Source: Cyrtodaria siliqua
Lineage: Eukaryota; Mollusca; Bivalvia; Adapedonta; Hiatellidae
Assembly: GCA_037043455.1 (NCBI GenBank)
Contig: JAWPHD010011037.1
Location: 23,479-87,478, forward strand
Direction: 5' to 3'
Length of the DNA stretch: 64,000 nucleotides
Shown here piece by piece: positions 54,791-64,000 of the stretch (within the stretch, counting starts at the first letter, position 1; each line of letters opens with the position of its first letter). Under the pieces are notes generated by a model that was given only the letters and a program-made list of their open reading frames with translations, was not told the origin of the DNA and ran no database searches. The position numbers and the translations under genes were made by a program.

Positions 54791-55015
54791 ATTGATTGCT
54801 TGCTTGCTTGCTTGCTTGATTGATTGATTGAGTGATTGATTGATTAATTGATTGATTTGTTGATTTACCAATAACTAATTCATTGATAATTTATGTATTG
54901 ATTACTTCATAATTTATATCTTGATTTATTTATAATTTATTTAATTAATTTATAAATCATTTATTTTTTATTTATGTATTGATTTATTGATTTATTGATT
55001 TACTTATTGATGTTT
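54788..55015. repeat. Tetranucleotide microsatellite (GATT/GCTT)n grading into TTTATTGA words
   Basis: TTGATTGATTGCTTGCTTGC followed by GATTGATTGAGTGATTGATT, then ATTTATTGATTTATTGATTT to about 55010. Confidence 0.9.
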
Positions 55016-55608
55016 AACTTGCAATGTAATTTATACTGTCATCATTCTGTGTGCGCTCGGTTAGTTTTTCTCATACAAATTGGGGATTCTATTTCGACGT
55101 GTTTCTTAGGCATATAGTTCTACTGTTCTTATCACTTGAGGATTTGTATTTGGGTAGATTACTAGTGTGTGCCCTCCCCCCACCTTTCATTATCCTGTAA
55201 TATATTATATTACATATTTGTGTAGATGAGTACTATATACGTTATTTATACATGTTTCAATACCGTAGAGAACTAGTAGAGAAAGGCCTGTTAAAATTAA
55301 ATAATTCATAATTCGTTTCATAAATCTTATGGAATCGGGACGAGTTTATATCATTTACTCACTGTCGGACATCTGATATGATATAACTTGGCGTTTCATC
55401 CAGTCAGAAACCTTCCCAGTAGTTTACTCTCCTTGAGTAAACGGCATAGTTCGCCATTGTTATGTTTAAACGGACTGCTTACGCCCATTTCCCCCACCAC
55501 ATCCAAATGCGCATATCCGAGACGAGATATGCGTTGTTCAAGTGTTCTCGGCGGACGCTATACCATGGGCTATATTTAATATAATATTACGGCCCTAAAT
55601 CTACTTAC
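55016..55608. other. Intron sequence with no recognised element
   Basis: Nothing recognised; the plus ORF at 55388-55579 is unassigned and antisense to the gene. Confidence 0.35.
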
Positions 55609-55733
55609 AGTATTTTTCAATACGGTCAATGTAATGTTTAACTCTTCGTTGCGTGAGTTCGCCTCCGATTACTAGCGGTCTTCGTTTTCCTGCGATGTCG
55701 CATTCTTTCTCTTTCGTAAAAAAGCAAGATTTC
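55609..55733 (-). CDS. Exon: N-terminal half of the C-type lectin domain (second of four exons)
   Basis: Acceptor ATGTTACAG before 55733, donor GTAAGTAG after 55609; 125 bp, phase 2 to 1. It is the only one of the three frames without a stop. Its first G completes the Lys codon left by exon 57451-57520. It encodes KSCFFTKEKECDIAGKRRP, LVIGGELTQRRVKHYIDRIE and KY. Ser-Cys-Phe-Phe, then Cys, then LVI-x-x-x-E...HYI fits the lectin-domain scheme SCYxF...C...LVxIxSxxE...I. The usual Trp before the A-helix alanine is missing. Taken alone it would be hard to place. Its exact phase fit to both neighbours and the two correctly placed cysteines make the assignment good. Confidence 0.75.
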
Positions 55734-55828
55734 CTGTAACATTAATGTGTTTTCATTATGCAATGTCTTTGTATAAGGTTTTTCCAAACATTTTAAAGGA
55801 AACGTAACGACACAGCCAAACCATGTTT

Positions 55829-56307
55829 ATTATTGAGAGTTCTGAAAATCTTGAATAAGGGTGAAAGAATGATCAAAATCGAATGATAAACAAAGAAGAT
55901 ATGATCCGTTGAAGGCTCTGTTGAAACGGATATAGAAGCCGCCATTTTGAGAGCTATGACGTCACAGTTTTAAATGACCATATATGGAATATTTATAAAT
56001 ATGAACATTTACTGATTAATTGGAAACAAATGACAGCAACTGCATGACATATTTATACGTCATGGCAATAATGCATTATATGACCATTAAAAGATTCTGG
56101 ATTCATTTGTAGGGACTTTCTTTGCTTTAAATGATATTTATCAATGTTCCATATATGGTAATACGGAACTAAGACGTCATAGTTCTCAAAATGGCGGCTC
56201 CAATATCCATTTTAGAACAACATTCAAATTGTCATATCTTTTTTTATCATCTGATTTTGATAATTCTTTCACATTTTTCCAAGTTTTTCAGATCTCTCAA
56301 TAATAAA
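55829..56307. mobile_element. Fold-back element, copy 2 (arms about 160 bp)
   Basis: Left arm: TTATTATTGAGAGTTCTGAA, AAGGGTGAAAGAATGATCAA, AATCGAATGATAAACAAAGA, AACGGATATAGAAGCCGCCA, TTTTGAGAGCTATGACGTCA and CCATATATGGAATATTTATA. The right arm mirrors it: TCAATGTTCCATATATGG, TATGACGTCTTAG-type, ATGGCGGCTCCAATATCC, TTTTTATCATCTGATTTTGA, TTCTTTCACATTTTTCC and TTTCAGATCTCTCAATAATAAA. Same family as 34520-35010; lies in an intron. Confidence 0.75.
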
Positions 56308-56419
56308 GCTAGATTCCCTTTAATTTCAACACTCGGATGTTTTAATTTACATTATTATGAAAATAATTTACTGTTATGATTGGTGTTTTCAAAGGCACAA
56401 AAGCAGGAAAATAGCAATT

Positions 56420-57360
56420 TGTTTTAGAAATTACATACCATCATATGATTACTTACTAGAAGTACAGTAAGTAGCTCCTGATGTATATTTATTTAGTCTG
56501 TATATCATTGTATGTTAGTAGGTAATCAGTGTCTGTCATGATGTAGTCAGTATTCATCTACCGGTAGATTCATATTCAGTATGTGTCAGACTAGTACATG
56601 TATATAGTCATTTGCCGTTATTGTTATGTTAATACCTGTATGTGTTTAGGCAATTGTCAGTTTATGTTATGTTGTTGTCTGTAGTATTCGTCTAAGATAT
56701 GTGTCAGTTCGTACATATACTTAGTACATGTTAATAGATACCTAGTCAGTATGTACCGTAGTCAATTTCTTGCAGTAATATAATAGTGTGTGTTTGTCAT
56801 AGACGATATATGTAAGAAATTACGTAGTTATAGTATGTTATAGGCTGCTGTCAGCTTTCTACTAATGTATGTTGAGACAAATTTGGTGTATGTTATGTCA
56901 ATTCTAGTTAGTCCGTAGTCAGTGTTTGTGTGTTTCGAGCCATTGTGTTTAGGCCGTAGTCAGTATATTGAAGTAAGGATCAGGTCAGTGTGTGTTATTC
57001 CGTAGTAAGAATATGCAGTGGATTATTTGATTATGGCATGCTAATAACGTCTTATTCAAAGACGAGTATATTTTTGGAGCGTTAACATTTTCGCGGGGGC
57101 GTCTGTGTCCGCGGGGGCGTCTGTGTCCGCGGACACAGTGTAGGCATTATATGTCAGTGCATTTGACCAGTAGAATGTTAGGTTATATCAGTTTACGTTA
57201 GTAATTCCATTCTCATGATATGTTTCTAGTCGGTGTGTGTTTGGCCGTAATGTGGTTATATTTTAGTGCAGGAAGTTTATGGTCAGCGTGTGTTAGGTCG
57301 TAGTCGGTAAAGGGTGGAAGTTCCTAGTCAGTGTGTGGCAAGTCCTGTAATGTAATTAAG
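56420..57360. repeat. Degenerate TAGTCAGTGTGTGTTAGG-like repeat field
   Basis: About 900 bp with low-fidelity recurrence of TCAGTATGTGTCAG, TAGTCAGTATGTACCG, TAGTCAGTGTTTGTGTG, GTCAGTGTGTGTTATTCCGT, GTCAGCGTGTGTTAGGTCGT and TAGTCAGTGTGTGGC, every 40-80 bp. No coding frame. Confidence 0.55.
57093..57138. repeat. GC-rich 18-bp duplication ending in a perfect 18-bp palindrome
   Basis: GCGGGGGCGTCTGTGTCC is present at 57093-57110 and 57111-57128. The second copy runs into CTGTGTCCGCGGACACAG (57121-57138), a perfect palindrome. This is a GC island in AT-rich DNA. Confidence 0.9.
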
Positions 57361-57450
57361 TGTATGCATATATGTGACCGTTTTCTGTACTTCTTAATGT
57401 TATAATCCTTTGCATTCTTTTGACAAGAAAGGTGTTTTAAACATATTTAC

Positions 57451-57520
57451 TTGCTGAGCCTTCCGAAAAAAATATACCACTCTGGTGAGCTTATCCTACA
57501 CAACTCCATGATTTCAGTGT
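57451..57520 (-). CDS. Exon: start of the C-type lectin domain (first of four exons)
   Basis: Strong acceptor CCTTTTTTCCAG before 57520, donor GTAAATAT after 57451; 70 bp, phase 1 to 2. Only the phase-1 frame has a usable length without a stop. It encodes TEIMELCRISSPEWYIFFGR and LS, with the open AA completed to Lys by the next exon. Cys, then Trp-Tyr-x-Phe-Phe-Gly, then SKKSC across the junction is the N-terminal hairpin of a long-form lectin domain (C...W..F...SC). The donor GTAAAT is weaker than the others. The exon follows the LDLa exon 59048-59170 in the right phase. Confidence 0.72.
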
Positions 57521-57539
57521 CTGGAAAAAAGGTATCATA

Positions 57540-59040
57540 AGAACATAATCATAAAGATTAATTTCATTGTGCCACCAAAACACAATATACATCAATACGT
57601 CACTACATTTGTAAATCAGCCATCATAGCTTGCTTATATGATACAGTTATGGTAGACTAATTATGTTAGGCCTCCAGGTCAAACAAATTCCAACAGAAAA
57701 TATTTCATCATTTTCTGATTCAGTATCATGAGTTCTAGAAAAAGTCCACAAGACAAAGATAAGGATGATTGTTTAAAATTTTGGATGAAAGTTGCGTTTT
57801 TAAAAGGAAATACTTTTATGAAAAAACATTTCAACATACTAGAATCATTTTATAGTGGAACTATTCTTCTAAACAATCTTCATGTGAATCACGGTATCAA
57901 AGATTGATAAGACGCTAACATTATGAGATCTTTAGCCAAACATTCGAACAATTGAATCAAATTGTTGATCTCTGTAATCATTGTTGATCTCTGTAATCCA
58001 CTTGTAAGTATTTGGTTATTAACCTAAACGTACCTTGTGATCTATAAAAGCTTAGTATCTTCCTGTTTGTACAGATCAAGGAGCAAATATATGCCAGAAA
58101 ACAGTTCATAAATGCTTTATTGTTGGGGTGAAAAAAAAGCGTATTTCAACAAAAATAGCCGACAATAGGACTATGTGTAAGTATTTTAAATGTACATAAT
58201 CTAAAATAATCAAAAAAATGGTAGGCTATCATTACTTGGTCCAGCCTTAATTCTATTAGTGATGGCAAACTTTATATTAGCAGGATTGTATAACGGATAT
58301 TTCGACAATAAAACACGTTTAAAAAAATTGTTTACTGACAAAATGCGATAACCTGTTTAGAATTACTTATTAAATGCTTTAATTTTGCAATATGTAAACT
58401 TTTTAACCAAAATTAAGGTTTTATGTCATACTCCAGCCAACCCCGTTTTCGCTTCTTGGAGAAGGGGTTGGATGGGGTATGAAAGTTAATACTCGGACCA
58501 CGTAATGTATAATAAAACGTTTAACAAACACTGAACGTTTCATCGTTTAGAAAATTATTTGGAAGCTCAAACTGTGATTTTTGGGACAAAGTGTTGACAC
58601 CAGTAATACTGAATTCTGTGATAGTTTGGCGTACTGTGCTATACACTACAGAAATACCATGTAATTGAAACACTACATGTGTGAGAAAAAACGTGCAGGA
58701 TCATTATATGATGAAAATCTGTCTCTCTCTATATTTCTCTCTCGCCCAGTTAGATCTCTCTCTCTCTCTATCTCGCTCTTGCCCAGTTTATCTCCGGTTC
58801 TCAATAACTATCCAATATCAAGTTCATTCGCCTAAATTATTTCGTTTACTTAACTTTATATTGTGTTATAGTAAACACTTAAATGGAGAGTGTCCGTAAG
58901 TAAGCAGATAAGTAGATACATGGTTATATGATAAGGCGATAGTTATATTTGTTCTAATATTACCCAGATTTTTACAAGCAGGTGCATGTAATATCTTCTG
59001 AGGCCTACACAATAAACCATACACAAAACAAAATACATTA
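57540..59040. other. Intron sequence; CT-rich microsatellite at 58721-58790
   Basis: TCTGTCTCTCTCTATATTTC with TCTCTCTCTCTCTATCTCGC forms a CT-rich tract; GCCCAGTTAGATCTC / GCCCAGTTTATCTC shows an internal duplication. A TTGTTGATCTCTGTAATC repeat is present twice at 57962-57998. No gene recognised on either strand in the rest. Confidence 0.5.
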
Positions 59041-59047
59041 AACATAC

Positions 59048-59170
59048 CACATCCCTCTTCGTCCCAACCATTCCGACAATGATTAAGTCCATCACACATT
59101 AGCATGAAGTTTACACACTCTGTATTGTTGTTGTCGCAATGGAAACTTGAAACATCTTTGCAGTCAGCTG
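59048..59170 (-). CDS. Exon: complete LDLa module, most upstream exon read
   Basis: Acceptor ATACCAATTTCAG before 59170, donor GTATGTTT after 59048; 123 bp, phase 1 to 1. It encodes AADCKDVSSFHC, then DNNNTECVNFMLMCDGLNHC, then RNGWDEEGC. All six cysteines are present, with Phe before Cys 2 and CDG-x-x-x-C. The usual S-D-E-x-x-C end is WDEEGC, with an acidic cage slightly altered. As the exon starts in phase 1 it must be preceded by at least one more coding exon, which I did not find before the window end. It places an LDLa module ahead of the lectin domain. Confidence 0.88.
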
Positions 59171-59685
59171 CTGAAATTGGTATTTCAAGCCGGTTCTGTA
59201 TAAGTTTCAAATCGGAGATAATCAAACGATTATACAATTTCTTAAGTTAGATAAATGCTCAGTTCAAATGTGTATACACATCGAAATATTGATATTAAGT
59301 CATTTACGTCACATGTATGTCTGTCCTGTGACGTTTTACTTCTTCAAAACTAAACACCATTGACATGAACATGAAAGTAAAAAGTCCATTTTAATTATGT
59401 ATAAGGAAATAAAAAAGAATAGATTGCAATATAGCCTTTAACAGAATACATGTATTCAGAATTTATTGACTGTTTATTTTCTAGATCTGGATAATGCTAT
59501 AAAGCAAATATACCGTTTAGTCCGGCAGTAGACGAAAACATCCAAAAGTATTTCCCACACAATGTTATTTGATGATTTTAATACCATGCTCGCTTTATGT
59601 GTTCACACAGGACGGGCGTACGGAAGGAAGGATAGGTTTCCGAGTATTTAAAAGAGAACGTCGCACGGACTAACTTTATATTAAG
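59171..59685. other. Intron or 5' region with no recognised element
   Basis: No exon, promoter or repeat recognised. Confidence 0.35.
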
Positions 59686-59689
59686 GAAT

Positions 59690-60498
59690 ATACACAGGAA
59701 TTTATTGAAAATGCATTACGTTCTATATTAACAGAGGAATGCCTTACCAAAAAGCTAAACGCACTGAAAGATGAACTTCGAAAAATAAAAGAAGTCTGAG
59801 ATAGCAACTGTTTACTCTAAAGTAAGTGTGATGCAAACAACCGTATCGGAGCTTGAAAAAAACGTAAACGTTTTAAGAAACTCATTCTCAGATATGGAAA
59901 CAGCTGTCGAGGCGGCAAAAGAACTTAACACGACGATCTCTGAGAAAAACAAGGAGCTACATAGTCGCTTAAATGAAACTGCATACGGGTTAAAGGTGCG
60001 AGAAGGTCAGATAAATAACTGAGAACAATACACTAGACGAAATAGTATTCGCATTTACGGAATAAAGGACATCAACGTTAGAGAAACTGCACAGGAATCT
60101 ACGCAGGAGGTGATATCTCTACTCAGCAATCAGCTGCAAGTCGACGTTCTGGCCCGCGACATAGATATAGCCCACATACTTGGGGCTTTTCTAAAAGCGG
60201 GTAATCGGCCAATAAATTGCAAAATTTACCTCAAGAATGCTTAAACAGCAAGTTATCAGACAACGCAGGAAACTGAAAGGTACCGCCACAGTAATTAGAT
60301 AGGATCTGACTCTTAAAAACGCTAAACTATTAGAGCAGACTAGCAATGTGAAAATGTCATGGTCAGACGAGGGACGTATTTTCGCAATGCTTGACGACGG
60401 CCGTAAAGTTAATATTGACTTAAAAACGGATCTTTTAAAGCCACTGGTGCCCAAAACAGTGCAAAGGCGCGAACTATTTCAAAGATATCCTAGACATT
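59690..60498 (+). mobile_element. L1-type LINE ORF1 (coiled coil plus RNA-binding domain), broken
   Basis: Coding pieces in order: LTEECLTKKLNALKDELRKI (about 59727), then a clear coiled coil MQTTVSELEKNVNVLRNSFS and KELNTTISEKNKELHSRLNE (59831-59990), then after an in-frame TGA (60020) EQYTRRNSIRIYGIKDINV, the start of the RNA-recognition fold. A frame change near 60240 leads to RQRRKLKGTATVIR, a TAG, then NVKMSWSDEGRIFAMLDDGR and the C-terminal TVQRRELFQRYPRH with TAA at 60496-60498. This is the layout of L1-clade ORF1 proteins, which bind element RNA. No ORF2 follows, so the copy is partial. Confidence 0.75.
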
Positions 60499-60499
60499 A

Positions 60500-62300
60500 A
60501 TCAGATTATGTACTGTATTTGAACTGTCTCTCTTTAATACAACTGTTCCGTAAACGTTACAGCTGGTCAATAGTGTACATTGTATCCCGCTTTGTACCAC
60601 TGGTTCGGTTTTTCACACAATCTAAAAATAGAACATTCGAGCCGTTGCGATGGTTAGTCTTGATCGTTTTCGGCGCTTGCATATTTAAAAATTGCGCGTT
60701 GAAGGTGATCAAGACTAGGCAAAGATCTAATAAACGCTTGCTATAAATACATTCGATATTCAGTATAATTACGAAAGCGCTTATGTAACTCAGACGAAAA
60801 CAAACTATCGGAATCACGCTTGCAAAAAATCGTTTAAAAAATGTTGCTACAGAACCTTAGCATATGAACGAGTATTTAGTAACAGGGAAGTACATTAATT
60901 ATGTAATACAGATAATGCCCACAAAATGTGTTTGCCGTCCGACTGCGAAAAACTCAAATTACTGTTGTAACTTCGTACTAAAAACTGTCGTACCCGTTTT
61001 TAGCTCGTTTTTTGCCAAAATGTTAATGCTAATGCGATAGTCACGGATACACTTTATCAATAAAACCAACGTTATAAAAACTATAAAATATAAATTTTGA
61101 GACAGATATATTTAACAATTATCCTCGCATTAAAGTAAAGTTATTGACCAGCTATGGCTACAACATTTGGTAATTGTTGTAGCAGATCGAGGTCCTAGGA
61201 AACTACCTTTATCAGAAAGTATTTAACATTATAATACAAAATTAAATATATTATATATCAATTAATACATAAAGTGAAAAAGATAGTATACACTTTCCTG
61301 ATATGATGATCTGGCTTCTGTAACATTCAGTTACTTTTCTTTTAACAGGATGTTTGTGCAGGTGTCAATGCCGTATCCCCTATACTATGTTGGATGATAA
61401 TCGTGCTATACGAACCCAAACCACTATTTTTTGCGCCGCGATACAATAACCAGGTGGTACGGTATTAACCGGTTTACGATCTTACATTATATATCTAGCA
61501 ATGGTGTTATTGGCATGCCGATCAACACTGTTAAGATCACACGAATGTTTGTTTGTTCAGCCAATGATGCAGTAGCAGCTTGTTTATGATTTCATGTTTA
61601 ATTAGCCTGAAATACAGTATAGCTTAATTAGACAGTGGTACTTTGTGGTACAGAAACAGTATTAACTATTTTAGGACTATAAGAGCTTCTTGATGCTTAT
61701 TCTGCCGTATAGTTTTGGCTGTACATCGCTAAACAGTGCATGTACTATTTTGATTAGTTAACCTATAATATAATTTATATCTAATGTATGACTACTGGTA
61801 TAACAACTCTGGCGGAGTTGTCCTGTAATAAAGTATTATAATAAGGTATATTATTACAATTTACCATATAATATATTTATCTTCTAGATAACGACTGTAT
61901 GAGCACATGTTTGGTTTATGAACTCTGTAAACAAATCTGTTAATGAATGGTATGTGGACCATGTAAACTCTTATCCGTAGTTATTATATCATATAATATT
62001 AATGGGTAGTCTGCATTGTTTTCTATTATATTTGTATACTTATTTTCTAAGATCAAGTGCACCTGTGAGGTAAATATGTAATGGTACCAATTGTATGGAA
62101 CCTCGCTACTGGACTGGACTGCAATCAGCACATTGGGTAATAACAGCCGCCGTTTTTTTTTTGCCGCGCCGGTTTTTGGCAAAAACAGCAAGTAATTCCG
62201 AATGAGCTAGGGCACTTTCGACTATATCATATGAAAGCACATATCAAATGATAGTAAAATTATATTCTATTTCATTGTTGACACTTTAATTTTCCGAGAA
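60500..62300. other. No recognised gene or element
   Basis: AT-rich sequence; the antisense ORF at 60557-60817 and the plus ORF at 60519-60746 have no motif I can place. Confidence 0.35.
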
Positions 62301-62309
62301 ATTTGACGC

Positions 62310-62775
62310 GAAGTTGACCTTTCCCATGGGAAAAGCCTATTTTCCCATGGGAAAAGCTTTTTTCCATGGGAAAGGGTATTTCCCATGGGACAATATATTC
62401 CCATGGGAAATGATTTGGGCTGTTTTCCCATGGGAAAAACAGAAAGTATTTATCTTTCAATATAATGTCAAAATAGTATGCGGCTTTCATATTTAGGGTC
62501 TATGACGAAGTTTTACAGCGATAAGAGCACTTTGATATTTTCCCATGGGAATATTTTCCCAATATTGTAATTTGGGAAAATTTTCCCATGGGAAAATGAG
62601 TTATTTCTTAATAGCTAAAACAACATTTCAAAGCCTGGAAACAACTTCTGTTGCAGTGTTGACAATTAAATATGCCCTTATGTTTATAATTTAATGAAAT
62701 AAAAACTTTCCCAAAATAAAATGGGAAAATTCTCCCAAATTCTTTTTGGGAAAATTTTCCCAAATGTTATCGGGA
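62310..62775. repeat. Palindrome array: eight TTTTCCCATGGGAAAA-like words, then TTTTGGGAAAATTTTCCC words
   Basis: CCCATGGG (once TCCATGGG) flanked by T and A runs occurs near 62323, 62342, 62363, 62382, 62399, 62427, 62540 and 62587. From 62700 the core changes to CCCAAAATAAAATGGG, TTCTCCCAAATTC and TTTTTGGGAAAATTTTCCCA. The spacers differ from copy to copy. The ORFs 62272-62490 (minus) and 62314-62496 (plus) are readings of the array. Confidence 0.9.
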
Positions 62776-62842
62776 AATTGGAAGCTTAAATATCAAACCC
62801 AAAAAAAACAACAAAATAAAACAAAACCCAGTTTGTTTAAGA

Positions 62843-62915
62843 TTGATGGCGGGAGGTGTAAAGTACTGGTTCTACCCAGGAAAAGTATGGGTGGTCTGCC
62901 TCCACCACAAAAAAG
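62843..62915 (+). mobile_element. SINE body fragment
   Basis: GATGGCGGGAGGTGTAAAGT, ACTGGTTCTACCCAGGAAAA and GTATGGGTGGTCTGCCTCCA match the SINE body at 34010-34065. No tRNA head. Confidence 0.65.
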
Positions 62916-63059
62916 TCATATATAACATTGCGTGTATTGAAAAGGACGTAAAACACCACACAAACAAACTACATTGTTTCAGAAAAATATTTCATTCGTT
63001 TTCATTCATTTTAGATCCTTACATTATGATGCATTGATCAAGGCAATGTCAAATGCCCT

Positions 63060-63830
63060 AAACGTTGACCTTCTAGCCCAAACATGAATAGAAGTCATTG
63101 TGTTAATAGGGGTACTATTTCCGTAAAGTTCCATGATTGTATATCTAACAGTGACAAATTACAGTGGAAGGAGTGTTTCACAGAACTGGGTCATTGTCAG
63201 GTTAATGTGACCTTGATGATCAACTGATCCCAAAAGCAATAGGCTTCCACCTATCTTAAAGGGCAATATACCAACAAAGTTTTATATGGTGTTGTGCTTT
63301 CAGAGTTATCTCGCAGAATGCATATTTTATTAAGATCATTGCAACCTTTTAACCCAAAAACAAAAGGTTCCAACGCTCGCCAAGGGACAATTTATCTATT
63401 AACGTTTCATGAATGTGGGTGTCATGGTTTTGAAGTTATCACACAATATGTATTTCCATATAAGGGATGGCAATCTTGACACTTGTCCTACCAAGCGTAG
63501 ATAATAACATGTTTCCTCTCCTCAAGGGCAATGAACCTATGAAAAATAATGAGCGTTATGGTTTCAAAGTTATCATGCAGCATGCTTATTGTCGGACGAA
63601 TTGAATTGGGTTTAAGACGCACCAACACATGAAAGGTTATATGTCGCCTAAAAGGAATGAACGTGCAAGGCTCATCCTCCATCTACATCAAGATAAAATA
63701 TGGTGAATGGCAAGATAGAACCACGTTTCCAAGTCTGCATATGCGGTGTCATGATAAAGACCTTAAATAACCCATACCATGTACTCTTTTTCAAACGGGC
63801 GCATAAAAACGTGTTGTCGAAACAGATCTA
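63060..63830. repeat. Diverged dispersed repeat with units around CAGAGTTATC / GAAGTTATCAC
   Basis: TTTCAGAGTTATCTCGCAGAATGCATATT (in two parts: TTTCAGAGTTATC and GCAGAATGCATATT), then TTTTGAAGTTATCACACAAT with ATGTATTT, then TTTCAAAGTTATCATGCAGC with ATGCTTATT recur every 120-135 bp, each preceded by a GGGCAATxxACC-type block. Likely a decayed repeat of the same general kind as 13976-15690. No gene. Confidence 0.5.
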
Positions 63831-63832
63831 CA

Positions 63833-64000
63833 AACAAGAGGCCCAAGAGGGCCTGTATCGCTCGACTGGCTCTGTGGAGTCTGTGATATGCGCAACTAGG
63901 CTTGATACTGATCATACTAGCCAAGTTCACTGAAATCCAGTCAGGAGTTTGGGAAGACTAGTCTGGACAAAGTTTGTGTATAAGGGGCAATAATTGTCAA
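63833..64000 (+). repeat. Start of an AACAAGAGG-type dispersed element, cut by the window end
   Basis: AACAAGAGGCCCAAGAGGGC, CTGTATCGCTCGACTGGCTC and AGGGGCAATAATTGTCAA are typical of the start of these elements. The start resembles 18036 and the reversed end of 29570-30322. Confidence 0.6.

Larger units (their letters stand above)
11636..59170 (-). other. Span of one intron-rich C-type lectin / LDL-receptor-class-A gene (nine exons read, both ends open)
   Basis: Nine minus-strand exons, each with AG/GT borders, can be read. In transcript order: 59170-59048, 57520-57451, 55733-55609, 46050-45960, 29227-29070, 23759-23616, 16192-16079, 12942-12817, 11839-11636. Introns are about 1.5, 1.7, 9.6, 16.7, 5.3, 7.4, 3.1 and 1.0 kb. 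The LDLa exons are symmetric phase 1-1. The lectin domain is split over four exons with phases 1-2, 2-1, 1-2 and 2-1, so all join in frame with no stop. Order of modules: LDLa, C-type lectin domain, four LDLa-type modules. Such a protein would be secreted or on the cell surface, as in lectin-type recognition receptors of molluscs. The signal-peptide exon must lie right of 59.2 kb and the 3' end was not found. Further small exons inside the introns could have been missed. One gene rather than two neighbours is inferred from strand, phases and the in-frame lectin domain. Confidence 0.75.

Noticed and set aside
62310..62775. CRISPR-like array of repeats and spacers
   Set aside because: The repeat is a short palindrome with A/T flanks, spacers are irregular (about 5-100 bases), and the DNA is clearly eukaryotic.

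Overview
The window looks like nuclear DNA from a marine invertebrate, most likely a bivalve mollusc (inference). It is AT-rich and gene-poor. It is packed with dispersed repeats of kinds I associate with bivalve genomes: tRNA-headed SINEs, Penelope-like elements, small inverted-repeat elements, and elements starting AACAAGAGG. Its only cellular gene is an intron-rich C-type lectin/LDL-receptor-class-A gene of a style common in molluscs. No bacterial-style operon, rRNA gene or convincing functional tRNA gene was seen.

Layout. Positions 1 to about 3.7 kb hold the end of a Polinton/Maverick (adintovirus-like) integrated element. It has a broken capsid-type gene on the minus strand with a near-identical 466-bp internal duplication. 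On the plus strand lie two intact small structural-type genes, one gene broken by a stop and a frameshift, and the tail of a membrane protein at the window edge. From 3.7 to 11 kb there are only repeats and unassigned AT-rich DNA. From 11.6 to 59.2 kb, nine exons of one minus-strand gene can be read. In transcript order they encode an LDLa module, a complete C-type lectin domain split over four exons, and then four more LDLa-type modules. Every module boundary is phase 1 and every exon pair joins in frame. Both ends of the gene are open: the first exon lies beyond 59.2 kb and the last was not found below 11.6 kb.

The introns carry most of the rest. There is a mariner remnant (17.2 kb) and an internally deleted Penelope-like element with its GIY-YIG endonuclease ahead of the reverse transcriptase (24.6-26.8 kb, minus strand). 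The endonuclease frame of that element contains five in-frame TGA codons and no TAA or TAG, which points to a selenocysteine-encoding Naiad-type element. Six 5'-truncated or 3'-tail copies of the same family are scattered through the window. LINE remnants lie at 22.5, 39-40, 44.2-44.8, 47.6-48.7 and 59.7-60.5 kb. A 16.7-kb intron inside the lectin domain contains a satellite complex: a 72-bp minisatellite, a trinucleotide array and a large inverted repeat with arms at 32.4-33.15 and 40.5-41.2 kb. Three clusters of short palindromes (45.6, 51.9-52.3 and 62.3-62.8 kb) are not explained by any element I recognise.

Nearly all long single-frame ORFs in the repeat zones are artefacts of repeats whose period is divisible by three. 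The real gene is invisible to single-frame ORF finding because its exons are 70-204 bp long.
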